DNA of 64,000 nt from Romboutsia sedimentorum (GCF_030131845.1 NZ_JASKYM010000007.1:1-64000); one strand, 5' to 3'. Shown: positions 7,669-17,118, counted from the first letter of the stretch. Notes: generated from the sequence alone by a model not told the origin. Made by a program: numbers and translations.

Positions 7669-9162
7669 TTAATTATGTTTACTTAAAATAGTTTTTGGGT
7701 TAAATCTCATTATAAAAGAAGCTGGAATTATAGTCGCTACTATCGCAATTAAAAGTGACCACAATGACATATTTCCAATATCGCTTACTTTAGTTTTTAT
7801 ATTAAGTTCATCCATAACCTCAACATTTGCTTCTCTATCTGATCCAAATCCGCCCATGCCTTTAGACATAGATGGACCTCCTCTTCCTTGATGACTTCCT
7901 TGCCCTTGTGAGAAAGAAGGTGTTCCCATAGTCGTTTCTTGTTGTGTAGATATTTCATTTTGTATAAGAATGTCACCTACCACATTGCTTATTGTATTAC
8001 CAAACGCTGATGATATACAAATAGCAACTGACAACACTATTATAATCTCTGATAAAAATTGAGCTATTATCTTAACTCTTTTTTCTCCTAGAGCCATAAT
8101 TATTCCGATTTCATTAACTCTATCCTTTATTGATAACATAATTACTAGAGATAATATCACTCCTGCAAATATACCCACTACAGTTACCATCGTCTTAGAA
8201 AATGTAGCTACATTTTCTATAGGTCCCATCATAGTTTTATAAGCTTGATCTCCTCCATCTAACTTATATTTATCAAAATCTATAGATGTTTTTTGCCCTT
8301 CTTTTATGAACTTATCTACATCTATTGGATCTTGCAAATTAAATTCTATACTGTCAGCTGTACTTGTAGCTCCTTTTAATTTATTTGCTAATGTGTATGG
8401 TGCATATATTTGATTATATGGCAACATAGCTGTAAATCTATAAGCATCTTCATCAATCGAACTACTATATTTATATATTCCTAATATTTTAGCTGTTGTG
8501 GTAGTGTTATCTTCATCACTGTTATTTGAAGTTGATGTAATATTTATCTCATCTCCTACTTTTAAAGAATTTTCTTTCGCAAGTGTTTCATCCACCATAA
8601 CTACATTAGTATTTAGATCTTTATCAGTTATAGCTTTTCCATCTACCACAGTCATTTGAGATGAATTTACTTTATCTTCATTATTAAAGTTATTAACTCC
8701 CTTTATTGTAAAGTCACCACTATTCATTTCCATTGGCATTTTCATATTATCATTAGTTAAATTACTATCTTCATCCTCATTTCCAACTGGAGTTACTCCA
8801 TCTACATTTGCAGATGTAGTACTACTTACTAAATAGTTTTTTATATACTCTGAGTCCTTTAATTTGTCTAAATACTCTAGCGGTATAGATGGTTTTTCTA
8901 ATCTTAATCTTTGTCCTGATTGCGAGTCTTGTTGCTCTTTCATTTGACTTTCCATTAGCTTTTCATGATCAACAACAAGTGAAACTTTAGCTCCTAATTT
9001 TTGCCTTGCCAACACAGCAGCTGCCTCTGTTGCGGATTGTATACTAAAACTTGCTAATATAACTATACAAGCTGTAAACATTATGGCAAATATTATAAAT
9101 GTCTTTCCCTTTCTTTCCTTTAATGATTTTAGTGCTCTAAACACAAAATTCAATATTATCAT
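7669..9162 (-). CDS. FtsX-type ABC permease (MacB-like), module 1
   Basis: A 497-residue permease with one N-terminal transmembrane helix (about 18-40), a large external domain (about 45-320) and three C-terminal helices. An unusual Gly/Gln/Ser/Met-rich stretch (about 418-440, with SFSQGQGSHQGRGG) lies before the last helix. The external domain contains a Met-rich patch (MKMPMEMNSG near 143). The start is ambiguous: the ATG at 9162 lies almost against AGGAAGG, and an in-frame TTG three codons later has better spacing. The upstream gap (9163-9230) carries direct repeats that match those before the response-regulator gene, so this operon is probably controlled by it. Confidence 0.85.
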   Translation of the reverse strand: MIILNFVFRALKSLKERKGKTFIIFAIMFTACIVILASFSIQSATEAAAVLARQKLGAKVSLVVDHEKLMESQMKEQQDSQSGQRLRLEKPSIPLEYLDKLKDSEYIKNYLVSSTTSANVDGVTPVGNEDEDSNLTNDNMKMPMEMNSGDFTIKGVNNFNNEDKVNSSQMTVVDGKAITDKDLNTNVVMVDETLAKENSLKVGDEINITSTSNNSDEDNTTTTAKILGIYKYSSSIDEDAYRFTAMLPYNQIYAPYTLANKLKGATSTADSIEFNLQDPIDVDKFIKEGQKTSIDFDKYKLDGGDQAYKTMMGPIENVATFSKTMVTVVGIFAGVILSLVIMLSIKDRVNEIGIIMALGEKRVKIIAQFLSEIIIVLSVAICISSAFGNTISNVVGDILIQNEISTQQETTMGTPSFSQGQGSHQGRGGPSMSKGMGGFGSDREANVEVMDELNIKTKVSDIGNMSLWSLLIAIVATIIPASFIMRFNPKTILSKHN

Positions 9163-9200
9163 TCCTTCCTATTATTTTATGTTTAAATAATATATGCACT

Positions 9201-9218
9201 ACCTTAAATAAACCTTAA
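9201..9218 (-). promoter_or_regulatory. Putative response-regulator box (TTAAGGT direct repeat)
   Basis: On the minus strand TTAAGGT occurs twice with an 11-base period, just upstream of the module 1 permease. The same arrangement occurs at 11162-11179. Direct repeats one helical turn apart are typical of OmpR/PhoB-family binding. Confidence 0.5.
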
Positions 9219-9230
9219 GGTTTGAAATTT

Positions 9231-10466
9231 TTATTTTGGTATGTTTACATAAAAGCTTGTACCTTCTCTTATTTTAGATTCAACTTCAATGTTTCCTCTT
9301 AAATTAGATATTATTGTTTTAGCTATTGAAAGCCCTACGCCTGAACCTTCTATATCTTTACCTCTTAAAGAATTGCTTCTATAAAACCTATTAAAAATAT
9401 TTTTTATCTCATCTTCTTTTATTCCTATACCATTATCCTTTATTATGATATTTATAGAATGCATGCTTTCACTTAAAATAACATCTATTCTACCTTCTGG
9501 ATTTGTATATTTTATTGCATTATCAATTAATATTATTAAAAGTTGTTTTATTTTTTCTCTATCACAGTAAATATTAATATTTCTTAATTTACTATTAAAA
9601 TTTACAACCTTATCCTGAAGACTTGCTATATCTCTATAATCCACTAAAATTTCTTTTACTAACTCTTCTAAGTTAAAGGTTGATTTGTTGATAGTAACTA
9701 TAGCATCTTCCTTAGTTAGTTTTAATAAATCAGATACTAATTTCCTCAATCTTCTAGCTTCTTTCATAACTATTGTTAAGTTTTTCATTTCATCATCAAC
9801 TGTACTCTCAGGCCTTTTTATAATTCCTTCAATCTTGGAAAATATTATTGCAAGAGGAGTTCTTAGTTCATGAGAAGCATCTTGAACAAATAGAACCTGA
9901 TTTTCCCAAGATGCCTCTATTGGTTCTAATGATTTTTGAGTTAAAAACCTACTAGTTAAATAAACAACACCTAAAGATAGCATCATTCCAATAAGTAAAA
10001 CAAAAACTAACTGCTTTAATAATCCTACTTCTACATCAACTACTTTTATAATTTCTAAGGTGTATTCTCCTTGAGTTTGTTTTAGTTCTCTAAAATTATG
10101 TCCTCCATATTTATAAGAGGTTATACCATTTTTTACTTTGTCATAATATTCATAAGGCCTTATATAATTTGCCCTATCATTTTCATATCCATATACTACT
10201 TTTCCATTTTTTAATATATAAGTAATATGTCCTTGTGGACCTATTGCCATATTCCCAGATTTTATAGGATATCTAAATTCTTCCTTAGTTTTTTTTGTAA
10301 TCATATCAAACTGCCTATATAAACCTTTATCTACTTCCTTATATGTTAAATTATAAAAGTATCCATATATAAACATAGAAAATATTAAAAACAACACGCC
10401 TACTACCAGTGTATTTAGTATTATTAATTTTTTTTTGGTTTTATCTAAAATATTTTTATTTATCAT
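9231..10466 (-). CDS. Sensor histidine kinase, module 1
   Basis: A 411-residue membrane kinase. Two transmembrane helices (about 13-35 and 152-173) flank an external sensor domain. The phospho-acceptor histidine is in SHELRTPLA near residue 200, and the ATPase domain has N (LLIILIDNAIKY), G1 (DNGIGIKEDE) and G2 (GSGVGLSIAK) boxes. The ATG at 10466 overlaps the end of the response-regulator gene by 11 bases, so the pair is translationally coupled. The signal is unknown; the linked transporter suggests envelope stress or an antimicrobial compound. Confidence 0.9.
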   Translation of the reverse strand: MINKNILDKTKKKLIILNTLVVGVLFLIFSMFIYGYFYNLTYKEVDKGLYRQFDMITKKTKEEFRYPIKSGNMAIGPQGHITYILKNGKVVYGYENDRANYIRPYEYYDKVKNGITSYKYGGHNFRELKQTQGEYTLEIIKVVDVEVGLLKQLVFVLLIGMMLSLGVVYLTSRFLTQKSLEPIEASWENQVLFVQDASHELRTPLAIIFSKIEGIIKRPESTVDDEMKNLTIVMKEARRLRKLVSDLLKLTKEDAIVTINKSTFNLEELVKEILVDYRDIASLQDKVVNFNSKLRNINIYCDREKIKQLLIILIDNAIKYTNPEGRIDVILSESMHSINIIIKDNGIGIKEDEIKNIFNRFYRSNSLRGKDIEGSGVGLSIAKTIISNLRGNIEVESKIREGTSFYVNIPK

Positions 10467-11127
10467 CAAATATATATCCTATGCCTCTTCTAGTTTTTAT
10501 ATATTTATTATATCCATATTCTCCTAGTTGCTTTCTAAGCTTACTTATATGAACTTCTACTATCTCTATTGGTATCTCACAATCAATTCCCCAAATTCTA
10601 TCGTAAATCTGTTCTTTAAGTAAAACAATTCCTTTGTTTAAAAGAAAATACTCCAAAATGTTAAATTGTTTATTTTCTATCTGCAGTTCAATATCCTTTA
10701 TATATGCTTTTTTTATATCTAAACTTAGACATAACTCATTAAATTTAATTATATTTTGGGTACATATAGTACCATTAGTTCTAAGAATTGCATATATCCT
10801 CGCTATTAATTCTTCCATATAAAAAGGCTTTGTTATATAATCACTTGCCCCTATTGTAAAAGCTCCAACCTTATCATCTAAAGCCTCTTTTGCCGTTAAC
10901 ATTATTACTGGTGTTTTTATGTTTTTCTTTCTGATTCTTTCAAGTATTTCCATTCCACTTATATCTGGAAGCATTATGTCTAAAATAATCATATCATAAA
11001 TATTTTTTTCTATATCAAATAAAGCATCCTCTCCATTAATAACTATGTCTACCTTAAAATTACTACTTAATCCTTCATATATAGTTTCTCCTAGCACTAT
11101 ATTATCTTCTACTACAAGTAACTTCAT
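10456..11127 (-). CDS. OmpR-family response regulator, module 1
   Basis: A 223-residue regulator: an N-terminal receiver with phospho-acceptor Asp in MIILDIMLPD near residue 50 and conserved Thr/Lys (MLTAKEA, YITKPFY), then a C-terminal winged-helix DNA-binding domain ending GYIFDDK. It is the first gene of the module. AGGTGGAGG precedes the ATG. Direct repeats at 11162-11179 suggest autoregulation. Confidence 0.9.
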   Translation of the reverse strand: MKLLVVEDNIVLGETIYEGLSSNFKVDIVINGEDALFDIEKNIYDMIILDIMLPDISGMEILERIRKKNIKTPVIMLTAKEALDDKVGAFTIGASDYITKPFYMEELIARIYAILRTNGTICTQNIIKFNELCLSLDIKKAYIKDIELQIENKQFNILEYFLLNKGIVLLKEQIYDRIWGIDCEIPIEIVEVHISKLRKQLGEYGYNKYIKTRRGIGYIFDDK

Positions 11128-11161
11128 AAAATCACACCTCCACCTTTATTTTTATATATTA

Positions 11162-11179
11162 ATCTTAAATTAACCTTAA
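11162..11179 (-). promoter_or_regulatory. Putative autoregulatory response-regulator box
   Basis: On the minus strand TTAAGGT is followed 11 bases later by TTAAGAT. It lies about 35 bases upstream of the module 1 regulator gene and resembles the box at 9201-9218. Confidence 0.5.
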
Positions 11180-11202
11180 TATTATAATATCTCTATAATC
11201 TA

Positions 11203-11242
11203 AAAATGCTATATATCTTATTTTTAAGATATATAGCATTTT
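11203..11242 (-). terminator. Terminator after the membrane-protein gene
   Basis: A perfect 18-bp stem (11203-11220 with 11225-11242) has a 4-base loop and a short T-run on the minus strand. It lies directly after the gene ending at 11245. Confidence 0.85.
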
Positions 11243-11244
11243 AG

Positions 11245-11736
11245 TTATATGTTTTTAGTTATTTTTCTTAATTTTTCATTGTAATATCCTATAAATACTG
11301 TATATACATAGTCATAGATTAAAAATACTACCTCAAAAGCTAATATTAAAAATATATTTATAGGTATCTGTACAAAAGACTTTAAAATTAAATATGATAT
11401 ACAAATTGCAGCATTAGCAAATATTAATTTTAATACATATTCAATATATATCCGCCTATCTTGCTCTATTATATATTTCACTATTCCATATAATCCAAAA
11501 GTTAATATATATAAAACCCATTGAGCTTTATTTGTCATAACCATAAAACTTAAAATCGTAGAACCCATATAAAAAGCAATCCCACTTTTAAGTCCCAAAT
11601 CCATTATAACTATAGATATGGGAAGTGATGCCAATCCCATAAGAAACATAGTATTCATAGGTATTATATTTAAAAGTAATAATATTATTATATTTACTGC
11701 TAATAAAATGCCTCCATAGGCTACTTTTTTACTCAC
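11245..11736 (-). CDS. Small integral membrane protein of unknown function
   Basis: A 163-residue protein with five or six predicted transmembrane helices, beginning MSKKVAYGGILLAVNIIILL and ending in a short basic tail (NEKLRKITKNI). I do not recognise the family; the fold size resembles small ECF-type S-components, but no substrate motif is visible. It follows the Cys-rich TPR gene by 9 bases and ends the three-gene unit read from about 13012. Confidence 0.7.
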   Translation of the reverse strand: MSKKVAYGGILLAVNIIILLLLNIIPMNTMFLMGLASLPISIVIMDLGLKSGIAFYMGSTILSFMVMTNKAQWVLYILTFGLYGIVKYIIEQDRRIYIEYVLKLIFANAAICISYLILKSFVQIPINIFLILAFEVVFLIYDYVYTVFIGYYNEKLRKITKNI

Positions 11737-11745
11737 GATAACCTC

Positions 11746-12183
11746 CTAGCAACAACTTACTAGGTCCCCACCAAAACATTCACAACATGAATCTAAACAC
11801 CATAATTTAGTGCAATTTTCACAACAATCATCTCCACAGCAGCAATCGTCACAACAACAGCAACAACATCCACCTAAGTCTGAACGTCTTCTTCTATTGT
11901 ATCTGTTTGATCTGTCTCTGTAATCATCTCTATAAAAATTGTAACTTTCTAGTGCTTTTTTGTACTCCATATTTTGAGGTTCCATTGTGTTAGCTTTTTT
12001 TATACTTTCTTCGCCTTCTTCATAATATCCTATATTCATAGAAGAAATGCCGTTTAGATAGTACCATGTTGAACACTTATCACCTATACTTTTTAAAAAG
12101 TTATAAGCCTTTTCAAACTCGTTATTTGCAATAAACTTTCTTACATTTATAAAACTTTCATTGTTATATGTGTTGCTGTACAT
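11746..12183 (-). CDS. TPR-like protein with a cysteine-cluster C-terminal tail
   Basis: A 145-residue protein. Residues 1-90 form about two tetratricopeptide-like helical pairs (FEKAYNFLKSI, YYEEGEESIKKANTMEPQN). A basic linker (RSNRYNRRRRSD) follows, and then a ~42-residue tail with 18 cysteines, including a run of six, ending FGGDLVSCC. I recall similar Cys-rich tails in clostridial TPR/DnaJ-like proteins next to DUF5685 genes, but the function is not known; metal binding or membrane association by modified cysteines is conceivable. The start is the ATG preceded by AAGGGTG at 8 bases; a GTG three codons upstream is an alternative. It overlaps the DUF5685 gene. Confidence 0.75.
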   Translation of the reverse strand: MYSNTYNNESFINVRKFIANNEFEKAYNFLKSIGDKCSTWYYLNGISSMNIGYYEEGEESIKKANTMEPQNMEYKKALESYNFYRDDYRDRSNRYNRRRRSDLGGCCCCCCDDCCCGDDCCENCTKLWCLDSCCECFGGDLVSCC

Positions 12184-13012
12184 TACTTTCACACCCTTTT
12201 TCTAAAATATTTTGATATCTAAGGTAAACTCCCGAATAAACAATATTCTCTATTATACCTGTATTCATCTCTAAATTTAAGTTATCAATCCCTCTACCTA
12301 ACATTCCTAAAGACATACTTATTAGTTTATCTGCTCTTATTTTTAGCTCTTCTCTTTTGTCTATGTATTCTATGAAAGGATTATAACTTCCTTTTTCATA
12401 GTCCTTATCTAAATCTTCATATGCATCAAGTAAATATATATACTTTCCTACATTGAAACCTATTTGTCTTAAATCTTTTTCAAATTCATCTTGTTTATAT
12501 GCAAATATTTCTGCCATAAGCTTCCCAAATGTATTTGATACTAAATCTATATTTGTATTTTTTTCTATTTCTAGATTATACAATATATCTAGTTGTTCCT
12601 TTATAACTTGAGCTTTTTTAGGATACTTTTCGTATGCTAATTTTAATTTACTCTTATATATATTATATGCTAATTTATCCTTTATGCCCTTATCATCCTT
12701 TAAGTTATCTTCTAATTTATAATAAGTTAAAAGAACATTCATACTTGCTGCATATTCTGTTATTTCATTTATTGTTTTCTTTTTCTTCTTAAACGGATTA
12801 GCTATACATCCTTCTTCAATAACTTTAGATTCAGGTCTATATATCGCTGTTAATACTAGTATTAAAAATGTTATATCGTAATTTAAAGACAGTCTTGATA
12901 TTTCACCATGATTATCTTTTAGATATTTACATAAACCACAATAATAACCTCTGTAATGTTCGTATTCCCTAAATGTTAAATCCATTTTGTTTATTTTAAC
13001 ATAACCAAACAT
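12164..13012 (-). CDS. DUF5685-family protein
   Basis: A 282-residue, mostly helical protein. The N-terminus carries YYCGLCKYL (about 25-33), and the centre has an Asp-rich motif LLDAYEDLDKDYEKGSYNPF near 205-224, reminiscent of the aspartate motifs of all-helical prenyl-transfer enzymes. Membership of DUF5685 is from recall of these two motifs. No enzymatic role is established. It is the first gene of the unit with the Cys-tail TPR protein and the membrane protein, with overlapping reading frames, so the three probably act together. Confidence 0.75.
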   Translation of the reverse strand: MFGYVKINKMDLTFREYEHYRGYYCGLCKYLKDNHGEISRLSLNYDITFLILVLTAIYRPESKVIEEGCIANPFKKKKKTINEITEYAASMNVLLTYYKLEDNLKDDKGIKDKLAYNIYKSKLKLAYEKYPKKAQVIKEQLDILYNLEIEKNTNIDLVSNTFGKLMAEIFAYKQDEFEKDLRQIGFNVGKYIYLLDAYEDLDKDYEKGSYNPFIEYIDKREELKIRADKLISMSLGMLGRGIDNLNLEMNTGIIENIVYSGVYLRYQNILEKGCESNVQQHI

Positions 13013-13176
13013 ATTTTATCCCTTCTTATTATAATTTTCAAATTTACTAATCTCTTTATATTATGATGTAATTTAAAGAGTTATAAACTCAACAAAACAT
13101 TCTTTAATCTCAAATATATCTTTTGATAAACATTCTTTTGTGTTTTTTTACCTACTGAACCTAGGTTTATATATAT

Positions 13177-13185
13177 ATTATACCA
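13177..13185 (-). promoter_or_regulatory. Possible extended -10 promoter of the DUF5685 operon
   Basis: On the minus strand TGGTATAAT is an extended -10 element. No good -35 was seen. The leader to the start codon would be about 158 bases, with no further structure that I can recognise. Confidence 0.35.
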
Positions 13186-13227
13186 TTTTCTATAATCATA
13201 TTTTACCACTTTTATTTTAAGTCTACT

Positions 13228-14376
13228 CTACATAGTTTTATTTTTAACTTCATTTATTTTGTTTATTACAAAGTCAAGGTCTTCATAATCATGGGTTGCC
13301 ATCACGGTTATTCTAAGAATTGCATATCCTTTTTTTACAGTTGGATACCTTATAGCCGGTATATATATTCCTTCATCTAATAAACTTTTACTAAATTTAA
13401 GTGCCTTATCTTCTTCACCTATCATTATAGGTATAATAGGGCTTTTACTATCAACTTCATATCCAATTAATCTTAATCCTCTACATAAATACTCTATATT
13501 ATTTTGAAGTTTTAAAATTAGACTATTGTCATTTTGAATTATATCAAAACTTGATATAGCTCCACTTATTACTACCGGAGATAGCGCTGTTGAAAATATA
13601 AAGCTTCTTGACCTATTTTTCAAAAAATCTATAACATTTTTATTTCCACATACAAATCCACCTTCGCTGCCGATTGCCTTACTTAGTGTTCCTACTGTTA
13701 TATCTATATCACAATTAAAATACTCACTACTTCCTTTTCCTAATTTACCTATAACCCCTGTGGCATGTGCATCATCTACTAAAGTAAGTAAATTATATTC
13801 TTTAGCTATTTTAACAATCTCTGGTATATTAGCAATATCACCATCCATGCTAAATACACTATCCGTAACTATAATTCCTTTTTTAAATTTATTAGCTTTA
13901 ACTTTTTCCTTCAAATCATTAACATCATTATGCTTATATATAACTATTTTACCTTTAGATAATTTACATCCATCTATTATACTTGCATGATTTAATTCAT
14001 CACTAAATATATAGTATTCTTCATCACATATTGCAGAAATAACTCCTAGATTAGCCATATACCCATTATTAAATATTAATGCACCCTCACAGTTTTTAAA
14101 CTTTGCTATTTTTTCTTCTAATTCTTTGTGTAAGTCATAACTTCCTGTAGTTAACCTAGAACCACCTGATCCTAATCCATATTTATTTATTGCATCTATT
14201 GATGCTTGCTTTACTTTGTTATTATTACAAAGTCCTAGATAATTATTTGATGACATTAAAAGCACCTTTTTCCCATCTATTACTGTAATTTTATCTTGAG
14301 GTTTACTTAAATATCTAATTTCTCTATATAAATTATTATCTTTAATTTCTTGTAGTTTATTGTTTATATCTAACAT
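13228..14376 (-). CDS. bioF: 8-amino-7-oxononanoate synthase (KAPA synthase)
   Basis: A 382-residue PLP-dependent alpha-oxoamine synthase condensing pimeloyl-CoA with L-alanine, the first ring-building step of biotin synthesis. Visible marks are GSGGSRLTTGSYDLH near 76, VDDAHATGVIG near 200 and the PLP-binding lysine in TLSKAIGSEGG near 234. The family includes glycine C-acetyltransferase, but position after bioW in a bio operon supports BioF. A hairpin terminator lies between bioW and this gene, so part of its transcription may be attenuated or start locally. Confidence 0.9.
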   Translation of the reverse strand: MLDINNKLQEIKDNNLYREIRYLSKPQDKITVIDGKKVLLMSSNNYLGLCNNNKVKQASIDAINKYGLGSGGSRLTTGSYDLHKELEEKIAKFKNCEGALIFNNGYMANLGVISAICDEEYYIFSDELNHASIIDGCKLSKGKIVIYKHNDVNDLKEKVKANKFKKGIIVTDSVFSMDGDIANIPEIVKIAKEYNLLTLVDDAHATGVIGKLGKGSSEYFNCDIDITVGTLSKAIGSEGGFVCGNKNVIDFLKNRSRSFIFSTALSPVVISGAISSFDIIQNDNSLILKLQNNIEYLCRGLRLIGYEVDSKSPIIPIMIGEEDKALKFSKSLLDEGIYIPAIRYPTVKKGYAILRITVMATHDYEDLDFVINKINEVKNKTM

Positions 14377-14411
14377 AATTATCTCCCTTTTTTATTTTTA
14401 TTTAAAATAAA

Positions 14412-14432
14412 AAGGGCTGAAATTCAGCCCTT
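14412..14432 (-). terminator. Hairpin terminator between bioW and bioF
   Basis: A 10-bp perfect GC-rich stem around a single central base is followed on the minus strand by TTTTATTTT. It overlaps the bioW stop codon. The unpaired loop is very small, so a few stem pairs must open. It may reduce read-through into bioF. Confidence 0.65.
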
Positions 14433-15215
14433 CTTGTTTATCATTTTAAGTTCTTCATAAGATAAATTTTTATTAAGCTTTATATCATCTTTTATAAGAA
14501 CTTTTTTATTTTCAATATAATTTATGCATTTATCTAAATTATCAATAGATGAATCATATAAAAATATTCTTCCACCGTTTATATCTCCATATTTTTTTAA
14601 ATGATTAAATCTAATATATCCATATTTTTTACAAGCTATATATCCAGCTGTATAATCTACATCATCAGAACAGCATATCTCCCCTATTATATAAGGAGAA
14701 TTTATAACCTTGCTAGCAAGAGCTAATGCTTCTATAAAATGAGAATTATATTTCTTTTCTTTACTTAAATGATTAATTTCACTATTTTGAAAATCTATAT
14801 ATGTAGCTCTAATCCCTCTATTTTTATCGTACTCTAGTCTCTTCATAGTATGAATATCTAGTAATATAGCTCCTCTCATACCTTTTGTATCTATAAATAA
14901 ATTTAATATTTTATCTATCTTTTCATTTTCTATTCCTAAGTTATTTAATACAATTCTTACTCCCTTTAATCCTTGTTCATAATTATCTACATCAACAGTT
15001 GTGACTTGTAGAGGCTCTATTATGTCTATCTCTTCTTTTATTATTTCTTCAATTTTTATATTTATAGAATCAGCACTTCCCTTACAATGAGATAATGCCC
15101 GTTTTACCAATAAATTAACACCTTTTTCTAAATCACCTTCATTAATTATATTTTCAGCCCCAGATATATGATTATGATCTTTTGAGGACCTCATCTTTAT
15201 ACTATATAATTTCAT
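14424..15215 (-). CDS. bioW: 6-carboxyhexanoate--CoA ligase (pimeloyl-CoA synthetase)
   Basis: A 263-residue enzyme making pimeloyl-CoA from free pimelate, ATP and CoA. It starts with the family signature YSIKMRSS and HISGAE and contains GIRATYIDF in the middle. Length matches the BioW family (about 250). Use of BioW means pimelate must be supplied from elsewhere, which makes the adjacent membrane protein interesting. It lies 7 bases downstream of that gene. Confidence 0.9.
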   Translation of the reverse strand: MKLYSIKMRSSKDHNHISGAENIINEGDLEKGVNLLVKRALSHCKGSADSINIKIEEIIKEEIDIIEPLQVTTVDVDNYEQGLKGVRIVLNNLGIENEKIDKILNLFIDTKGMRGAILLDIHTMKRLEYDKNRGIRATYIDFQNSEINHLSKEKKYNSHFIEALALASKVINSPYIIGEICCSDDVDYTAGYIACKKYGYIRFNHLKKYGDINGGRIFLYDSSIDNLDKCINYIENKKVLIKDDIKLNKNLSYEELKMINKKG

Positions 15216-15222
15216 ATATTAA

Positions 15223-15726
15223 TCATCCTACTTTTACAAATTTAATAAAATTCTTATATGGTGTGTTTTTTACTATTTTTTCTATTACTTTATAAGTGAA
15301 ATACGAAGATATCATTGTATAAACCATACCTGGTAATGATGCTATTACTAATACCTTTAATGGCGTTCCAACTATATATGACATTACTATTCTTCCTACA
15401 AAAGTTCCCAGAGGACCAGCTAGTGATACAATTATAATTCCTGTCCCTAAATAGCTTATTGTACTTCCTGCAACTATCCTAAACACCATAGCTACAATTA
15501 CATTTAATATCGTGTGAGTTCCCATAATTAAATTTATAAAGCTAGCTACTATCCCTGCTGTTATATATCTTTTAAACCCAAATGTTGCACATATACCTAT
15601 TGCTATTGGTGCAGACATTTGAAATTCTGTTCCTGGTATTATACCTGGAAGTTTGAAAGTACCAGATATTGCAATTATAACTGCTAGTAATGAGACTAAT
15701 GTTATCTCTCTAATTTTAGTATTCAT
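15223..15726 (-). CDS. ECF-type S-component-like membrane protein in the biotin operon
   Basis: A 167-residue protein with about five or six transmembrane helices, the size of energy-coupling-factor S-components. A conserved-looking core reads GTEFQMSAPIAIGICATFGF and GTHTILNVIVAMVFRIVAG. It lacks the GPTxGYL-type motif I associate with BioY, so it is probably not a standard biotin transporter. Its place between bioA and bioW suggests transport of a biotin precursor, possibly pimelate; this is inference. No ECF ATPase or T-component is in the window, as expected for group II systems that share one module. Confidence 0.65.
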   Translation of the reverse strand: MNTKIREITLVSLLAVIIAISGTFKLPGIIPGTEFQMSAPIAIGICATFGFKRYITAGIVASFINLIMGTHTILNVIVAMVFRIVAGSTISYLGTGIIIVSLAGPLGTFVGRIVMSYIVGTPLKVLVIASLPGMVYTMISSYFTYKVIEKIVKNTPYKNFIKFVKVG

Positions 15727-15741
15727 AAACTTATTCCTTAT

Positions 15742-17103
15742 CTACAATTTATTTTCATTAAAATATTCTATAATGCTATCTTTTGCCACGTCTACCATAA
15801 AGTCTATTTCTTCTTCAGTTATTACATATGGTGGCATAAAGTAAACTATGTTTCCTAGTGCTCTTAGTAAAACACCTTTTTTCAGAGCTTTTTGGTATAT
15901 GTTATATCCCACCCTTTTTTCATAATCAATAGGTTCTTTAGTATTTTTATCTTTTACTAATTCAATAGCACCAATCATGCCTATTTGTCTATATTCACCA
16001 ACATTAGGTATTTCTTTTAGTACGCTTTCTACTTTATTTCTTAGGTATTCACTTTTTATTTTATTTTTATTTATCACGTCTTCATCTTCAAATATATTTA
16101 ACGTTTCCACTGCTATACTACACCCAAGTGGATTTCCAGAGTAACTGTGGCTATGTAAAAAAGCTTTCATTGTATCATACTCATCATAAAATGCATCATA
16201 TATTTTATTACTCATTAATACTAATGAAAGTGGCATATACCCAGCTGTGAGTCCCTTTGATAAGCACATTATATCCGGTGAAATATCTGCATGTTCACAC
16301 GCAAACATCTTTCCCGTTCTCCCAAATCCAACTGCTATTTCATCAGCAATCATATTTATATCATATTTATCACAAAGCTCTCTTAACTTAACTAAGTATT
16401 TAGGAGAATATATTTTCATACCTGCTGCACACTGTACTAATGGCTCTATTATTATTGCGCTTACTTCTTGATGTATTTGTTTAATTTTTTCTTCCATATT
16501 TATGAAACACTCAGCATTACAAGTATTTCGCTCCTTATTGTATTTACATCTAAAACAGTCTGGACCATCTACCTTTTCAGAATCTAAAAGTATTGGTTTA
16601 TATACTTTACTATATAAATCTACATCCCCCATAGATAAAGCCCCTATAGTTTCACCATGATATGCATCTGAAATATTTACAAATCTAGTTTTTTTAGTTT
16701 TTCCTATTTGTTGATGATATTGAAAACTAAGTTTTAAAGCTATCTCTATAGCAGATGATCCATTATCACCAAAGAATACCTTTTGCAATCTATCTGGAGT
16801 TAAAGATACTATTCTTTCGCAAAGCTCTATTGCTGGTTTATGAGTAAAGTTTGCAAATATTACATGTTCTAAAGAATTAGCTTGATTGTATAGAGCATCA
16901 CTTATTCTTTGATTTGAATGTCCAAATAAATTTACCCACCAAGATGAAACTGCATCTAAGTATTTTTTTCCTTCTATGTCCTCTAAAAATACCCCTTTTC
17001 CTTTTTCAATTACTATAGGTGGGAATTTTTCATAATCTTTCATTTGAGAACATGGATGCCATACATACTTTAAATCTTTTTCTTGTAGTTTTTTCATACT
17101 CAT
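15742..17103 (-). CDS. bioA: Adenosylmethionine--8-amino-7-oxononanoate aminotransferase
   Basis: A 453-residue class III PLP aminotransferase converting KAPA to 7,8-diaminopelargonic acid with S-adenosylmethionine as amino donor. N-terminal [12 protein letters not shown] is characteristic of Bio[13 protein letters not shown] lies near 49, [13 protein letters not shown] near 252 and the PLP lysine in [13 protein letters not shown] near 282. A small Cys cluster ([18 protein letters not shown], about 178-195) is present, a metal-site-like insertion found in some clostridial BioA proteins. It follows bioD by 15 bases. Confidence 0.92.
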   Translation of the reverse strand: MSMKKLQEKDLKYVWHPCSQMKDYEKFPPIVIEKGKGVFLEDIEGKKYLDAVSSWWVNLFGHSNQRISDALYNQANSLEHVIFANFTHKPAIELCERIVSLTPDRLQKVFFGDNGSSAIEIALKLSFQYHQQIGKTKKTRFVNISDAYHGETIGALSMGDVDLYSKVYKPILLDSEKVDGPDCFRCKYNKERNTCNAECFINMEEKIKQIHQEVSAIIIEPLVQCAAGMKIYSPKYLVKLRELCDKYDINMIADEIAVGFGRTGKMFACEHADISPDIMCLSKGLTAGYMPLSLVLMSNKIYDAFYDEYDTMKAFLHSHSYSGNPLGCSIAVETLNIFEDEDVINKNKIKSEYLRNKVESVLKEIPNVGEYRQIGMIGAIELVKDKNTKEPIDYEKRVGYNIYQKALKKGVLLRALGNIVYFMPPYVITEEEIDFMVDVAKDSIIEYFNENKL

Positions 17104-17118
17104 AGCTTTATCTCCTTT

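Noticed and set aside
13155..13175. CCTAGGTTTA near the end of bioF, considered as a third BirA operator
   Set aside because: No partner half-site at 14-16 bases, and its location is downstream of the biotin genes.
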